A stretch of 64,000 nt of DNA from Prevotella dentasini JCM 15908 (GCF_000614065.1 NZ_BAKG01000015.1:24867-88866), one strand, 5' to 3'. Shown: positions 18,904-28,787, counted from the first letter of the stretch. The notes: generated by a model from the letters alone, not told the origin. Numbers and translations are program-made.

Positions 18904-20268
18904 ATGACTAAGACAGATATTATTATAATTGGTGCAGGTCCCGGTGGCTATCGTGCTGCTGCCTACGCAGCCCATGAAGGCAAGAAAGTGACCATCATCG
19001 AGAAGCGCAATGCTGGCGGAACCTGCCTGAATGAAGGCTGCATCCCCACTAAGAGCTTTGCACACGATGCTGACCTCTATCGCAATCCTCTCCTTTCGTG
19101 CATTGGAGGCGGACAGGTAAAGTTCAAGTATATTCAGGAACGCAAGCAGAATGTAGTGGCACAGCTCCGGCAGGGTGTAGAATCCCTGCTGGCACAACCC
19201 GGCATCACCTACATCAAGGGGGAAGCCCGGTTTGTTTCGGAAAAGGTCATAGAGGTAAACGGAGAGCAGATGACAGCCGAGAACATCATTATTGCGACAG
19301 GTTCCCGGCCCAAGATGCTTCCTTTCCTGCCAAATCTTCAGTCAGAAGAGGGAAAGCCTTATGTGGGTAAACTCATGACTTCCACTGAATTGCTTGACAT
19401 AGACTACGTGCCTTCCAACCTTGTAATCATCGGTGCAGGAGTTATCGGAATGGAGTTTGCATCAGCTTTCGAGACTTTCGGAGCCAATGTTACGGTGGTT
19501 GAGTTTATGAAGGAGTGTCTTCCTACGCTTGATTCAGACCTTGCAAAACGTCTCCGCAAGACTCTTGAGAAGCGCGGCATCAACTTCCACCTGCAAAGCG
19601 GGGTCAACAAGATAGAGCTTGCCAAGCAGGACGAGCATGAAGGACTCATGGTGCACTTCACCCAGAAAGGAGAAGAGCAGCAGGTCTTTGGCGATGTCGT
19701 TCTCGTAGCTACAGGACGTGAGCCAGTTTTGGAAAACCTGCATCTTGAAGCAGCCGGAATCGTATCAGACAGAAAAGGAATCACGGTTGACGACAATATG
19801 CAGACCAATGTGCCGGGCGTATATGCCATTGGTGACGTTAACGGGCGGCAGATGCTCGCACACGCAGCGACTTTCCAAGGTTTCCGGGCCATCAACCATA
19901 TCTTGGGAAAGACCGACTTTATCCGTTTCGATATTATGCCTTCCGCTATTTTCACCTATCCGGAGGCAGCCAGTGTAGGCCTGACGGAAGATGCGTGCAA
20001 GAAAGAAGGCATCAAGTTCGTCTCCAAGAAAGGGTTCTACCGCTCCAACGGCAAGGCCATCGCTATGGAGGAGACCGAAGGTATGCTGAAATTGCTGGCA
20101 GACACCAATGGCAAACTTTTGGGCTGCCATGTATATGGTGCGCACGCAGCCGATTTGGTACAGGAAGTTGCTGCACTGATGAATCGCGATACGACCATCG
20201 ATGAGGCAAAGGACATTATCCATATCCACCCGACACTTGGAGAAATCTTCCAAGATGCAATTATTTAG
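18904..20268 (+). CDS. lpdA: Dihydrolipoyl dehydrogenase (L protein)
   Basis: Lpd re-oxidises the dihydrolipoyl arm with NAD+. The 454-aa flavoprotein has the FAD motif IIGAGPGGYRAA, the redox disulfide GGTCLNEGCIPTKS, the NAD motif VIIGAGVIGMEFA, and the C-terminal His-Glu pair in HIHPTLGEIF. It begins 13 bases after gcvPB, so it is very likely the dedicated E3 of the glycine cleavage complex, though it may also serve other dehydrogenases. Confidence 0.96.
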   Translation: MTKTDIIIIGAGPGGYRAAAYAAHEGKKVTIIEKRNAGGTCLNEGCIPTKSFAHDADLYRNPLLSCIGGGQVKFKYIQERKQNVVAQLRQGVESLLAQPGITYIKGEARFVSEKVIEVNGEQMTAENIIIATGSRPKMLPFLPNLQSEEGKPYVGKLMTSTELLDIDYVPSNLVIIGAGVIGMEFASAFETFGANVTVVEFMKECLPTLDSDLAKRLRKTLEKRGINFHLQSGVNKIELAKQDEHEGLMVHFTQKGEEQQVFGDVVLVATGREPVLENLHLEAAGIVSDRKGITVDDNMQTNVPGVYAIGDVNGRQMLAHAATFQGFRAINHILGKTDFIRFDIMPSAIFTYPEAASVGLTEDACKKEGIKFVSKKGFYRSNGKAIAMEETEGMLKLLADTNGKLLGCHVYGAHAADLVQEVAALMNRDTTIDEAKDIIHIHPTLGEIFQDAII

Positions 20269-20276
20269 AAATAAAT

Positions 20277-20307
20277 ATTGCTGATTTGGGAAAAAGTATT
20301 ATCTTTG
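20277..20307 (+). promoter_or_regulatory. Promoter of the candidate RNA upstream of ribE
   Basis: ATTG (20277-20280), 19 bases, then TATCTTTG (20300-20307) fits the Bacteroidetes promoter pattern. It starts just 9 bases after lpdA ends, so the following 400 bases have their own transcription start. Confidence 0.65.
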
Positions 20308-20313
20308 CAGAAG

Positions 20314-20648
20314 ATAAGTCGCACTGGGACGATTGGGGATAAATTCTCATAGTGCCCGTCTGCCTTTATCTTCACAGAGAGAAAGGATAAAGATTAGAGT
20401 CGTATCGATTCGATCGGGATAGTCATCAAATAAATCAGAAAAACCGGGAAGACTTCTCTTGCCAATGGCGGGCCACATAAACCGCATTTCAGCGACTAAG
20501 CCGCAAGGCCGGTGGATTACAACGACGGAGAGTTCTCTTATCATTGATACTCGGACTTTTCATCACATCGTCGATACGACTTTTCCCATTTCCTCCGTTA
20601 GAGGAACAACAGGGTGAGGCTTCCGTAAGGATGCCCCACCCTATTTTT
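20314..20648 (+). ncRNA. Candidate structured RNA ahead of ribE
   Basis: No ORF fits this 335-base stretch, yet it is rich in pairing. AGTCGTATCGA (20398-20408) pairs perfectly with TCGATACGACT (20571-20581), closing a domain of about 180 bases. CTTTATC/GATAAAG forms a local hairpin at 20364-20391. The 3' strand of the long helix can instead pair with AAGTCG (20316-20321) and GACGAT (20328-20333), so two exclusive folds are possible. It has its own promoter and ends in an intrinsic terminator. It does not match the FMN, cobalamin, RNase P, tmRNA or SRP signatures I know. It could be a free RNA or a leader controlling ribE. Confidence 0.5.
20611..20648 (+). terminator. Intrinsic terminator of the candidate RNA
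   Basis: AGGGTG...GGC pairs with GCC...CACCCT around a 12-base loop, followed by ATTTTTA. A second hairpin (CAGGGACGGA/TCCGTTCCTG, 20660-20683) lies 30 bases before the ribE start and could affect its translation. Confidence 0.7.
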
Positions 20649-20712
20649 ATTGAAGGTTTCAGGGACGGATAATTCCGTTCCTGCCCATAACATTTAATCA
20701 GAGAAAACAGCT

Positions 20713-21318
20713 ATGTTCTCAGGAATTGTAGAAGAAATGGCCACCGTAGTGGCCATAGAGCACGACAAGGAAAATATCGACTTCACCCTTCGCTGCTCGT
20801 TTACCAATGAGTTGAAAATAGACCAAAGCATCGCCCACAACGGTGTTTGTCTGACAGTTGTCCGCTTCAAGGACGACACCTATACGGTAACGGCAATGAA
20901 AGAGACCCTCGACCGCTCTAATCTGGGACTTCTCCGAATAGGCGACCGGGTTAATATTGAGCGTTCCATGTTGATGAACGGAAGGTTGGACGGGCACATT
21001 GTGCAAGGGCATGTCGACGAAACTGCCACATGCGTGGCAATGGAAGATGCCGATGGCAGCACCTACTTCACCTTCCAGTACCCTTTCGACAAGAAGCTGG
21101 CCCAACGCGGCTATTTTACGGTCGACAAAGGATCGGTTACCGTCAATGGTGTTTCCCTCACGGTTTGTGAGCCGACAGAGAACACTTTCAAGGTTGCCAT
21201 TATTCCCTACACCCGTACCAACACCAACTTTGCCGACATTCAGGTTGGCTCAGTTGTCAATCTTGAGTTTGACATTCTTGGTAAATATATATCGCGCTTA
21301 AATACGCTTGCTAAATAA
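20713..21318 (+). CDS. ribE: Riboflavin synthase
   Basis: The enzyme dismutates two 6,7-dimethyl-8-ribityllumazines to riboflavin. The 201-aa protein is two tandem lumazine-binding domains: MFSGIVEEMATVV with NGVCLTV in the first, and GHIVQGHVDETATC with VNGVSLTV in the second. No other riboflavin genes are next to it. The upstream gap carries the structured RNA described separately. Confidence 0.95.
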   Translation: MFSGIVEEMATVVAIEHDKENIDFTLRCSFTNELKIDQSIAHNGVCLTVVRFKDDTYTVTAMKETLDRSNLGLLRIGDRVNIERSMLMNGRLDGHIVQGHVDETATCVAMEDADGSTYFTFQYPFDKKLAQRGYFTVDKGSVTVNGVSLTVCEPTENTFKVAIIPYTRTNTNFADIQVGSVVNLEFDILGKYISRLNTLAK

Positions 21319-21464
21319 TCATATAGAAATAGCGAGACAAACTGCAAAATCATTCGGAATATAAACCAAGTTCTGCAAGCAAATTCATACATGATTGCCG
21401 CTGCAAAGTGTAGTAGAGAATACAAAGGTCAGACTACCTTGTATAAACGACACTTTGATGATGA

Positions 21465-21533
21465 CAAAATGAAAGTGGCACTTTCACACAACCAAAACGG
21501 CACTTTCACATCGTCAAAGTGCCGTTTTCATTT
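21465..21533. repeat. GTGGCACTTT-type intergenic hairpin repeat, copy 2
   Basis: GAAAGTGGCACTTTC (21471-21485) is followed by AAAACGGCACTTT (21494-21506) and its inverse AAAGTGCCGTTTT (21516-21528). It lies between convergent ribE and the HAD phosphatase gene. The rest of 21319-21671 shows no gene. Confidence 0.65.
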
Positions 21534-21671
21534 TACCACAAAAAGACATTAGAGCCTACCTATAGCAACACGTTGTTATAAAGAAGCTAAAATGTTTGAT
21601 TATCAGAGATATATAGTATTTGTCTAAATAAACAGATAAGGTCTTTTTAGTATTCCTTTCCACCGTTATAG

Positions 21672-22316
21672 TCAATAGTTCAAAATCTCAGATGGCTTCT
21701 CTACAAAGCAATCAGCACCATGTGATGTCAGGAACTCCTTATCGCGAAATCCCCAAAGGACGCTGATACAGGGCAGACCACTATTGCGTGCCGTCATTAC
21801 GTCAACATCGCTGTCGCCTACATAGACCGCATCTTTTCCCGACACTCCCAATTGGCGCAATGCCTCCATTACCGTATCAGGAGCCGGCTTCTTGCGTATT
21901 CCTTCCCGTTCGCCTATTGCCACACTGACCGTATCAGGAAAAAAATAGCGTGCAAGTTCCTGTGTAGCAGCATAAAATTTGTTGCTCACGATTGCAATGT
22001 TCTTTCCTCTTCGCTTTAACTCTTCCAGCAGTTCCATGATTCCGTCATAAGGGCTGGTCGTATCAAGGCTGTGTGCCATATAATATTCCCTAAACTTGTT
22101 GTAAGTCTCTTCAAACCGCGGATTATCCAAGCCACCGGGAACAGCACGCTCCATGAGTTTCCTTACACCATTACCCACAAACATCCTTACTTCCTCCACG
22201 CTACGCTCTGACATTCCTGCCCAACGCAAGGCATAATTGGTGCTTGTTGCCAAATCGGTCAGGGTATTCAGCAGTGTTCCGTCCAAATCAAAAATATAAG
22301 TGTTGTATTCCTTCAT
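21672..22316 (-). CDS. gph: HAD family phosphatase, phosphoglycolate phosphatase-like
   Basis: The HAD motifs are complete: FDLDGTLLNT (motif I), IVSNKF (motif II), KKPAPDTV (motif III lysine) and YVGDSDVDVMTA (motif IV). The helical cap after motif I and the 214-aa length fit Gph/PGP-type enzymes that hydrolyse 2-phosphoglycolate. Substrate cannot be fixed from sequence; pyrophosphatase PpaX-like activity is an alternative. Confidence 0.85.
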   Translation of the reverse strand: MKEYNTYIFDLDGTLLNTLTDLATSTNYALRWAGMSERSVEEVRMFVGNGVRKLMERAVPGGLDNPRFEETYNKFREYYMAHSLDTTSPYDGIMELLEELKRRGKNIAIVSNKFYAATQELARYFFPDTVSVAIGEREGIRKKPAPDTVMEALRQLGVSGKDAVYVGDSDVDVMTARNSGLPCISVLWGFRDKEFLTSHGADCFVEKPSEILNY

Positions 22317-22560
22317 TGTCTATATGCTTTAGGAGAGGAGAAGGCCCGGGCTGCTTTCCCATTGCCACATTCCGACTAACATTACCCTACAGGACATCGG
22401 AACGGAATTTCTCCAGACATGCAAAAGTAACAATTATAAACTGATTATCTGCTCCAATGACTATTAAAAAATAGAAAAACCAAAGAGCTATTTACCGACT
22501 ATTCCATACATGTTTGCTCCTAAATGATTATCTTTGCACACCGAAAACAGAATTATAGCA

Positions 22561-23596
22561 ATGAGAAAAACAAAACGTAAAGTCCTCCAAGCGTACGCTC
22601 CCCCGGATTCTAACAGCACTATTCGTCATCGGAGCGATAGCCGTCTACTTTCTATTCTTTTCCGCCATGTCAAGAGACGGAGAGAAAAAGTATATCGTCA
22701 TAGATGAGAATGACAATATAGACTCGGTATATAGCAAGGTGAAACCACTTGCAACAAAAACAAGCTACTGGGTGTTCAGGCAAATGGCAGCATACAGCAA
22801 CTACAAAGACCATATCTGCACAGGCCGCTACGCGATAGGAACGGCCGGAGTGCTCCGCACATTCCGCCATATCAGCCACGGACAGCAGAGTCCTGCCGAC
22901 CTCACCATCAAGTCGGTACGTACACTGCGCGACCTGACCAACAACATAGGAGACCAACTGATGCTCTCGCGCATTGAGCTTCTCAACCGGCTTAGCAGCA
23001 AGGAGGAATGTGCCAAATACGGATATACGCCCGAAACTATTATCGCTATGTTCGTCCCCAACACTTACGAAGTGTATTGGGATATTTCCATAGATAAGTT
23101 TCTTGAGAAAATGGATAAGGAGAGTAAGAAGTTCTGGACTTTCGAGCGCAGGCAAAAGGCAAAGGAAGACAAACTAAGCCCCGTGGAGGTTATGACGCTT
23201 GCCAGCATCGTAGACGAAGAGACCGACAATGAAAAAGAAATGCCATTGATTGCAGGAATGTATATCAACCGCCTTCATATAGACATGCCCCTGCAGGCCG
23301 ACCCGACGGTGAAATTCGCTACCAAGAATTTCGAGGCACACCGCATCTATCATAAATGGCTCGATTACGACAGTCCGTATAACACCTATAAATATCATGG
23401 CCTGCCTCCGGGGCCTATCCGGATACCATCAATAGCAGCCATTGATGCCGTCCTCAACTACGTTCATCACGACTATATATATATGTGCGCCAAAGAAGAT
23501 TTCAGCGGTACACACAACTTTGCCAAGACCTACGAGGAACATCAGGAGAACGCTGCCAAATATGCCAAGGCCCTGAACGAAAGGGGCATAAAATAA
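22561..23596 (+). CDS. mltG: Endolytic murein transglycosylase MltG; frameshift near the start
   Basis: MltG cleaves nascent glycan strands at the inner membrane and helps terminate peptidoglycan chains. The YceG domain is clear: MTLASIVDEETDNEKEMPLIAGMYINRL contains the catalytic Glu, followed by LQADPTVKFA, YNTYKYHGLPPGPI and ALNYVHHDYIYMCA. The long open frame begins at 22667. The natural start is ATG 22561 (MRKTKRK), because the membrane segment ILTALFVIGAIAVYFLFF is encoded just before 22667. An extra base, or two lost bases, around 22582-22610 separates the two parts. A -7 box TATCTTTG lies at 22529-22536. Confidence 0.88.
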
Positions 23597-23674
23597 ATTA
23601 GACCATGCCTATTTGGCGGATTGCCGGCATCAGCCTGCTAAATATAAGTTACAGACAATAAGGTGTTTATATAC

Positions 23675-23711
23675 AAAAATGACATACATGCAAGGCATGT
23701 ATGTCATTTTT
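23675..23711. terminator. Bidirectional terminator between mltG and the zinc-ribbon gene
   Basis: AAAAATGACATACATGC (23675-23691) and GCATGTATGTCATTTTT (23695-23711) form a perfect 17-bp stem with a 3-base loop and T-runs in both directions. It sits between two convergent genes. Confidence 0.85.
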
Positions 23712-23739
23712 ACTCTTGAACCATGTAAGGATTATTCTT

Positions 23740-25025
23740 TTACTTTGCCGTCCAATTGATGGAGATGATTTTACCTTCCTTGACCACGGCATGAAGCTGA
23801 TATTGCTTTCTTGATGTACCTCCTTCTCTTTGTATCTCCAATGTTGCAGGAATAGCCACATGCTGCTCTGCACCGCTTTCGTCCGACTTCTCAGTAGTAA
23901 CTTCGTCAGCCGTCCCTAAATGCCAATTGATGGTTTTCACATCGGCTGATAGAGACGATTGCGCATGTACTCTTCTATATTTGATGCTGTAGCACCAGTA
24001 GAGCCAAGGAAACTGAAAGAGGACGCTACTGCTCCTGCTATCTTTTGCTTGTTCTTGGTGTTCATTCCAACCAACAACTGTCTTATCGCATTTATGGCAG
24101 TTGCTTGGTCTTCGGCAGACGCTGTATGGTCGAGTAATTTCTTTAGAAGCTCGTCAGCTTCCTTATTATGTGCTCCTTTCGGTTCGCGCTCTTTGTATCC
24201 TAAATAAGATTCCTCTGTATTCTTGGCTGTAGCTTCTGCCCAGTCCAGTTCGTCAAGCCGCTTCTCTATTTCAGATTTATGGGGAGAATTAGGATGGGAA
24301 GCAAGATAGGAGACATAAGCCTCGCGCGAATTGATTGCAAGAACGGTCGCCCAGTCCTCATTGTTTCGCTTCAGGCGTACAAGACATGCTTTGACGGAAT
24401 CTGTATGGGCAATAGGGGCATTGGGATAATCGGTTAGAAACTTTTGCAGCACTTGTGGGTCTTTGCTTTCTATTGCCGCTATGAAGTCGTCGTTTTCGCT
24501 GTTCCTACTGGTAGTTCCCTGCTTATAGAAGAAGACAAGAACTATACTTATAATAAGAGCAATGAGAAAAGAAACAAGCAATGCTACATGATTGTTTTTC
24601 TTTTTCTCCTCTTCGGGAATATCAAGAGGCATGTCTGTTTCTGCCAATATAGGTTCGGCAATGGCTATAGGTTCGTCATTGTCTATATCAACCTCCGTGG
24701 AGACAACAGGCTCATAGCTGGAAGAATCTGTCATGGCAGGATTAGAACCAATTTCGGATGTCGTATTAATGGGCTGTTCCGATTCTTCTACAACTTGTTC
24801 TTCCCCATCTTCCTGACGAGAATCCTTCGGGAGGCTTTCGATAAAACTTTTTTGAGAAACGGCTTCGCTATGATGACAATTGGGACAAATACCTTCTTCT
24901 TTGAGATATGTTTCCCCACAATGGGAACACTTGATAAGATGTCCGGCAATCTCCACCCCACAACTGGGACAGACAGGTGCCTTATCGCTGACTTGATGCC
25001 CACACTCTGGACATTTTATAATCAT
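23740..25025 (-). CDS. Zinc-ribbon membrane protein of unknown role; frameshifted
   Basis: The N-terminus carries two zinc ribbons (CPECGHQVSDKAPVCPSC at 5-22 and CSHCGETYLKEEGICPNC at 33-50), then an acidic linker, one membrane helix (about 147-168) and a helical C-terminal region. The main frame stops at 23937 after LYQPM. The next frame opens at a GTG overlapping that stop and encodes 66 residues. Read through, it gives YSADVKTINWHLG...EGKIISINWTAK, which looks like the natural C-terminal domain. One missing T near 23945 (CTATTCAGCC read as CTATCAGCC) would fuse them. Two overlapping genes is the alternative. Function unknown. Confidence 0.7.
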
Positions 25026-25077
25026 TGTTTACCTTGTTTTAATTATTAAAATATTTCAAATAAAGGAAAGCGAGCCA

Positions 25078-25785
25078 TCAGCGCCTTTTAGGGAAACGTA
25101 TCTCCCGCATACTATGCCGCCCCATAAGACGACTCTTGTCAACATAGCCATTGACTCCGTTGATATGTCCCTTGCCAGTATATTGCCATGCGAATATATC
25201 CCGGCCATCATTGAGTTCAGGTTCTTTGCTTGAATACTGGGCAATAAAGAGTTTGTAACCATCCAAAGCACCGCTCAAATATCGGTTATAGAAGTTGGTA
25301 TAGGTATATACAAGAGGCTTGACTCCATACTCCTTTGTCATCAGTACAAGAAACTTTTGCAGACTATCGCGTAGTGCAGCGGTACTGAGACCACCAGTGG
25401 TTTCAATGTCAACCATCGGGATTAAATCCTGTTCCTGTGGGCGACATTGCATACGGAAGTTGCGCACTTGGTCTGCCTGCGGTTGGGCAGGACGATAAAA
25501 ATGGTAGGAGCCTACGTTCATTCCGTACCTTTGTGCAGCTTCAATGTTTTCAAGATACCGCTTATCTATCCTCGAACCGCCTTCGGTAGCCTTGAGATAA
25601 ACGTAGTTGAGCTTGTGGTTGCTGTTTTCCGCTACGGTCTCCCACCAGACATTTCCCTGATAGTGACTCATATCCAACCCATGAATATGGTTACAAGTAT
25701 CTTCACATTGAATGTAATATTGTGCCTTGATGCCTAAAAAGAAAGATAAGCATACAAGGATAAGTGATAATCGTTTTTGCATCAT
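25078..25785 (-). CDS. GH25 family lysozyme (secreted muramidase)
   Basis: A signal peptide (KRLSLILVCLSFFLGIKAQ) precedes a GH25 domain that cleaves the MurNAc-GlcNAc bond. Family motifs are HGLDMSHYQGNVWW (N-terminal catalytic-site Asp), YLKATEGGSR, VGSYHFYRP and PMVDIETTGG (the DxE pair). At 235 aa it is a single-domain enzyme. Either of two adjacent Met codons (25785, 25782) can start it. It probably acts on the cell's own or a rival's peptidoglycan. CAAAGATA near 25791 (TATCTTTG on the coding strand) is a likely -7 box. Confidence 0.9.
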   Translation of the reverse strand: MMQKRLSLILVCLSFFLGIKAQYYIQCEDTCNHIHGLDMSHYQGNVWWETVAENSNHKLNYVYLKATEGGSRIDKRYLENIEAAQRYGMNVGSYHFYRPAQPQADQVRNFRMQCRPQEQDLIPMVDIETTGGLSTAALRDSLQKFLVLMTKEYGVKPLVYTYTNFYNRYLSGALDGYKLFIAQYSSKEPELNDGRDIFAWQYTGKGHINGVNGYVDKSRLMGRHSMREIRFPKRR

Positions 25786-25887
25786 AATTGCAAAGATACA
25801 ATATTAAATTGACATACAATATTCCGTGTTCGCGATTTTGTAGTTTGAAAAACTATTTAGTATTCTTTTGCGAAAAGAGCATCCCGT

Positions 25888-28761
25888 CTACCTGCCACAC
25901 ATCTGCCGATACGGGCAATAGGTGCAAGCATCCACATTGTCAGTAGGGGCAAATGGAATATCCGGATTATAAAGCTCTGACAATTTATCTCTCAGCAGAC
26001 GGTAAAACTCCTCGGCATAGTCCGTGGCACAGACTATCTCGTCGCCATTCAGCGTAAGAACGGGAGAATAATCTTCCGCCCCTGCATGCTGAATAAAGAG
26101 AAGAGCCGGACTGACAGGATGGTGATCAGGATTCCGTTCAACGTCTTCGGTAGAGACGAGGAGGCTATAGAGCAGGGACTGAAGCTGATAGTCGGCCTTG
26201 CAGGTTATGATTTTCTTGCTGTCAAACAGTTCCTCCACCGTCTTCAATGGCTTGCTAACGCTGTTGCCCGTCTTGTAGTCTACGACACGCAGACGGGGAG
26301 AAGCTAAGGAGAGGTTGACTTCGTCAAGACGGTCAACGCGCCCCCCGACGGTTATCTGCCGCTGCGTTCCACAGACATCAATGCTTATCTGCTTGAAAAC
26401 ATCGAACTCGTGCTGAATGACTCGCAGTGGTGCAACACGCAGGTCGGTGCGAAGAAGCTGGCGAAGATATTTTGCAATCACCTCGTGGCTGATGAGCTGC
26501 AGGCCATTGAGCTTCGGATGCTCCTTTGTACCTTCAGGCAGCTTGAACAGCTCCACTGCGAAGGCTTCATCAATGACGGTATCTATCGTAGCCGTGGCAT
26601 TGCCTGCGAAAGCCGGCTGTGCCGACTTCCCCGTCTTCAGGACATATTCTATATTCTCTGCCGTAATGACCTCACGGGGAAGCAACCGCTCATAGAGCAG
26701 CTGGGCTGCGCGGTGGAAGATGTTTCCGAAGACGCGGCTGTCTATGTCGTCCTCATCCGTATCGTCAGACTCGTTCAACCCGGCTATATACTTATAGAAG
26801 AAGCGCAGCTGGCAGCGCAGATAGGTATTGAGGGCTGTGGGCGAGACGGTCGTAAAGTCGGCAAGCCTGTCCATGACCACCTCTTCCTTCGCAACGGGCA
26901 GTGCCTCGCCTTGCATCGGTTCTTGCCCGGCCTGAAGGGCAAAACGGCCGATGGGCTGCCCGAACTCTACAAGAAGCTGAAGCATAAAGCGGCTCATCTC
27001 GCCTGTCTGACTGCCCTGAGTGGAATTGTTATACAGAATAGTTACGTCTTTGGCGCGCTGAATGAGGCTGTGGAAGTAGTAGCTGTAAACGGCCACCTTG
27101 TTGTCTATCGTCGTCAGCCCGTATGCCTTGCGGATAACATGGGGAATAAAGGAGGTGTCGCTGACTCCCTTGGGCATGTTCCCCTCGTTGCAAGAGAGAA
27201 TGAGCACATGGTCGAAGTCAAGGTTGCGCGTTTCGAGGACACCCATCAGCTGTACGCCGCGCGCAGGCTCACCGTGGAAAGGAATGTTCGTGGAAGATAT
27301 GAGCTGGCCGAGCAACCGCCGGAAAACGGGCAGGCTGGCCTCAAGGTCGCCTTTTTCCATCAGGCCGGAAAGACGGGTGAGAAGGGTGTACATGCGGAAT
27401 ACCGATTCCTCGAAAAGCGGATTACCGTTGTCTGCCCCATTGACAGCTATGCGGCGGACACAGGCTGCAAGCCATCCGGCAAGCCGGGGGATGTCTGCCT
27501 TGCCATGGGGGAGATAGGTGAAGAGGGCGTCATCCTTACAGGTAACATAGAACTGCTTCTCCGCGTTAAGGCGTCTGAGCAATTCGGCAGTTCTGTCCGT
27601 CAGAAACCTGCCGTATGGATGGCGGAGCACACGGTTCACGTTATGGAGCCGGAAAGCCTGCCCGCGCATGGAATACCCGTCGGTCTGGAGCGTGAGCAAC
27701 TGACTGACCATCGACGCGATGGGCGTCTGCTGAAGCGGATACCCCGTCGTTACGTTGAGCATCTCCACCTCGTCGGGGATGCAGTGAACGGCCGTATGGA
27801 GCAGGCTTTCGTCGCAGAGCACGATGGCGGTGCGCCTGCCGTCCTTGTAGCGTTCGTCCTCGCGCAGCCACTGGGTGATGTAGCGCGCCTGAAGATTTTC
27901 GGTCGGGGCGGAAACAAAGCGGACATTCTTCGGTTGGGCGAAGCTGTCGAAAAGGCTGCTTCCGGCATCCAGCGCGTTGGGAAACTTCTCCAGCCACTGC
28001 CTAATATAGACTCCCGCCTCGTTCGTTCCGTTGAGGTAGTAATGGTCGTAATCCCAATAGAACGATGCCTTGCCTTCGCTCTGCAGACGGCCGAAGAGCT
28101 GCTGCTCTACCTTTTGCAGGACGTTGAAGCCGACGAAAACATAGTGTTCGTACTGCGTCGTCAGCTTCTGCTGTTCGGCCACCTCGCGGTAGAGCATGCC
28201 TTCATAGGCAAGCCCCTGACTGCGGAGCCGGCTGCGGAAGTCGGCATACACGTCGCTGAGCTTGCTCCACAGCGTTATGAAGCGTTCGCGCAGCACGGTG
28301 GTGTCGCCCGTGAAGTTGGCAAAAAAGCGTTGCAGCTCTTCTTTCTGATGCTGTGTCAGATAGTCGGCATCGTCCAGCTCGTGAATGTCGCGCACGTTGC
28401 GGAACACCTGCCCGGCGTCGGCCATGTTCTTGTCAATGTCGTCGAAGTCGGCAAGCAGCAGCTGCCCCCAGCCGTAAAACTCGTCAAGCTCCTCGCCGCG
28501 CCCGGTCATCGCGTTGTAGCTCTTGTAGAGGTCGCAGAGGCTCTTGACGGGGTCGGCAACGGTGAGCTGCGAGTGCTGGCGGAAGAATTCGGATATGGTG
28601 ATATAGGCCGGACTCCATATCGGTCCGTCTGCGAGGGAGGCCAGGGCCCGGTTGAGGAAAAGGCTGGCACGCTTGTTGGGGAACACGACGGCTATCCGGC
28701 TGAGTTCGTGTCCGTATCGGGAAAGAATATCTTGGGCTACTTGCTCTAAAAAAGTCTTCAT
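25888..28761 (-). CDS. AddB-like PD-(D/E)XK nuclease/inactive helicase
   Basis: This is the AddB-type partner of an AddAB double-strand-break repair nuclease. The N-terminal half resembles a superfamily I helicase (RIAVVFPNKRASLFLNRAL; FDHVLILSCNEGNMP). The C-terminal nuclease shows VFGNIFHRAAQ, RVDRLDEVN and RVVDYKTGN (Asp-Tyr-Lys). Cysteines YLRCQ and CTYCPYRQMC can hold a 4Fe-4S cluster. I place the start at ATG 28761 (MKTFLEQVAQ), not 28782, because the likely -7 box covers 28780-28787. The usual addA helicase gene is not next to it. Length about 957 aa. Confidence 0.85.
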   Translation of the reverse strand: MKTFLEQVAQDILSRYGHELSRIAVVFPNKRASLFLNRALASLADGPIWSPAYITISEFFRQHSQLTVADPVKSLCDLYKSYNAMTGRGEELDEFYGWGQLLLADFDDIDKNMADAGQVFRNVRDIHELDDADYLTQHQKEELQRFFANFTGDTTVLRERFITLWSKLSDVYADFRSRLRSQGLAYEGMLYREVAEQQKLTTQYEHYVFVGFNVLQKVEQQLFGRLQSEGKASFYWDYDHYYLNGTNEAGVYIRQWLEKFPNALDAGSSLFDSFAQPKNVRFVSAPTENLQARYITQWLREDERYKDGRRTAIVLCDESLLHTAVHCIPDEVEMLNVTTGYPLQQTPIASMVSQLLTLQTDGYSMRGQAFRLHNVNRVLRHPYGRFLTDRTAELLRRLNAEKQFYVTCKDDALFTYLPHGKADIPRLAGWLAACVRRIAVNGADNGNPLFEESVFRMYTLLTRLSGLMEKGDLEASLPVFRRLLGQLISSTNIPFHGEPARGVQLMGVLETRNLDFDHVLILSCNEGNMPKGVSDTSFIPHVIRKAYGLTTIDNKVAVYSYYFHSLIQRAKDVTILYNNSTQGSQTGEMSRFMLQLLVEFGQPIGRFALQAGQEPMQGEALPVAKEEVVMDRLADFTTVSPTALNTYLRCQLRFFYKYIAGLNESDDTDEDDIDSRVFGNIFHRAAQLLYERLLPREVITAENIEYVLKTGKSAQPAFAGNATATIDTVIDEAFAVELFKLPEGTKEHPKLNGLQLISHEVIAKYLRQLLRTDLRVAPLRVIQHEFDVFKQISIDVCGTQRQITVGGRVDRLDEVNLSLASPRLRVVDYKTGNSVSKPLKTVEELFDSKKIITCKADYQLQSLLYSLLVSTEDVERNPDHHPVSPALLFIQHAGAEDYSPVLTLNGDEIVCATDYAEEFYRLLRDKLSELYNPDIPFAPTDNVDACTYCPYRQMCGR

Positions 28762-28779
28762 TGCTTTATGTTTACCCTG

Positions 28780-28787
28780 CAAAGGTA
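28780..28787 (-). promoter_or_regulatory. -7 box of the AddB-like gene
   Basis: TACCTTTG on the minus strand. Transcription would begin near 28773, about 12 bases before ATG 28761, so the leader is very short. Confidence 0.55.

Noticed and set aside
20314..20712. FMN (RFN) or cobalamin riboswitch upstream of ribE
   Set aside because: The conserved cores of these classes (for RFN the AGGGUGAAAUUCCC and GACCGGCGGU-type blocks) are not present; only generic GC-rich stems are seen.
26410..28749. 779-codon open frame on the plus strand, antisense to the AddB-like gene
   Set aside because: It mirrors the codon structure of the minus-strand nuclease gene, has no recognisable domain and lacks a promoter; the minus-strand protein has clear family motifs.
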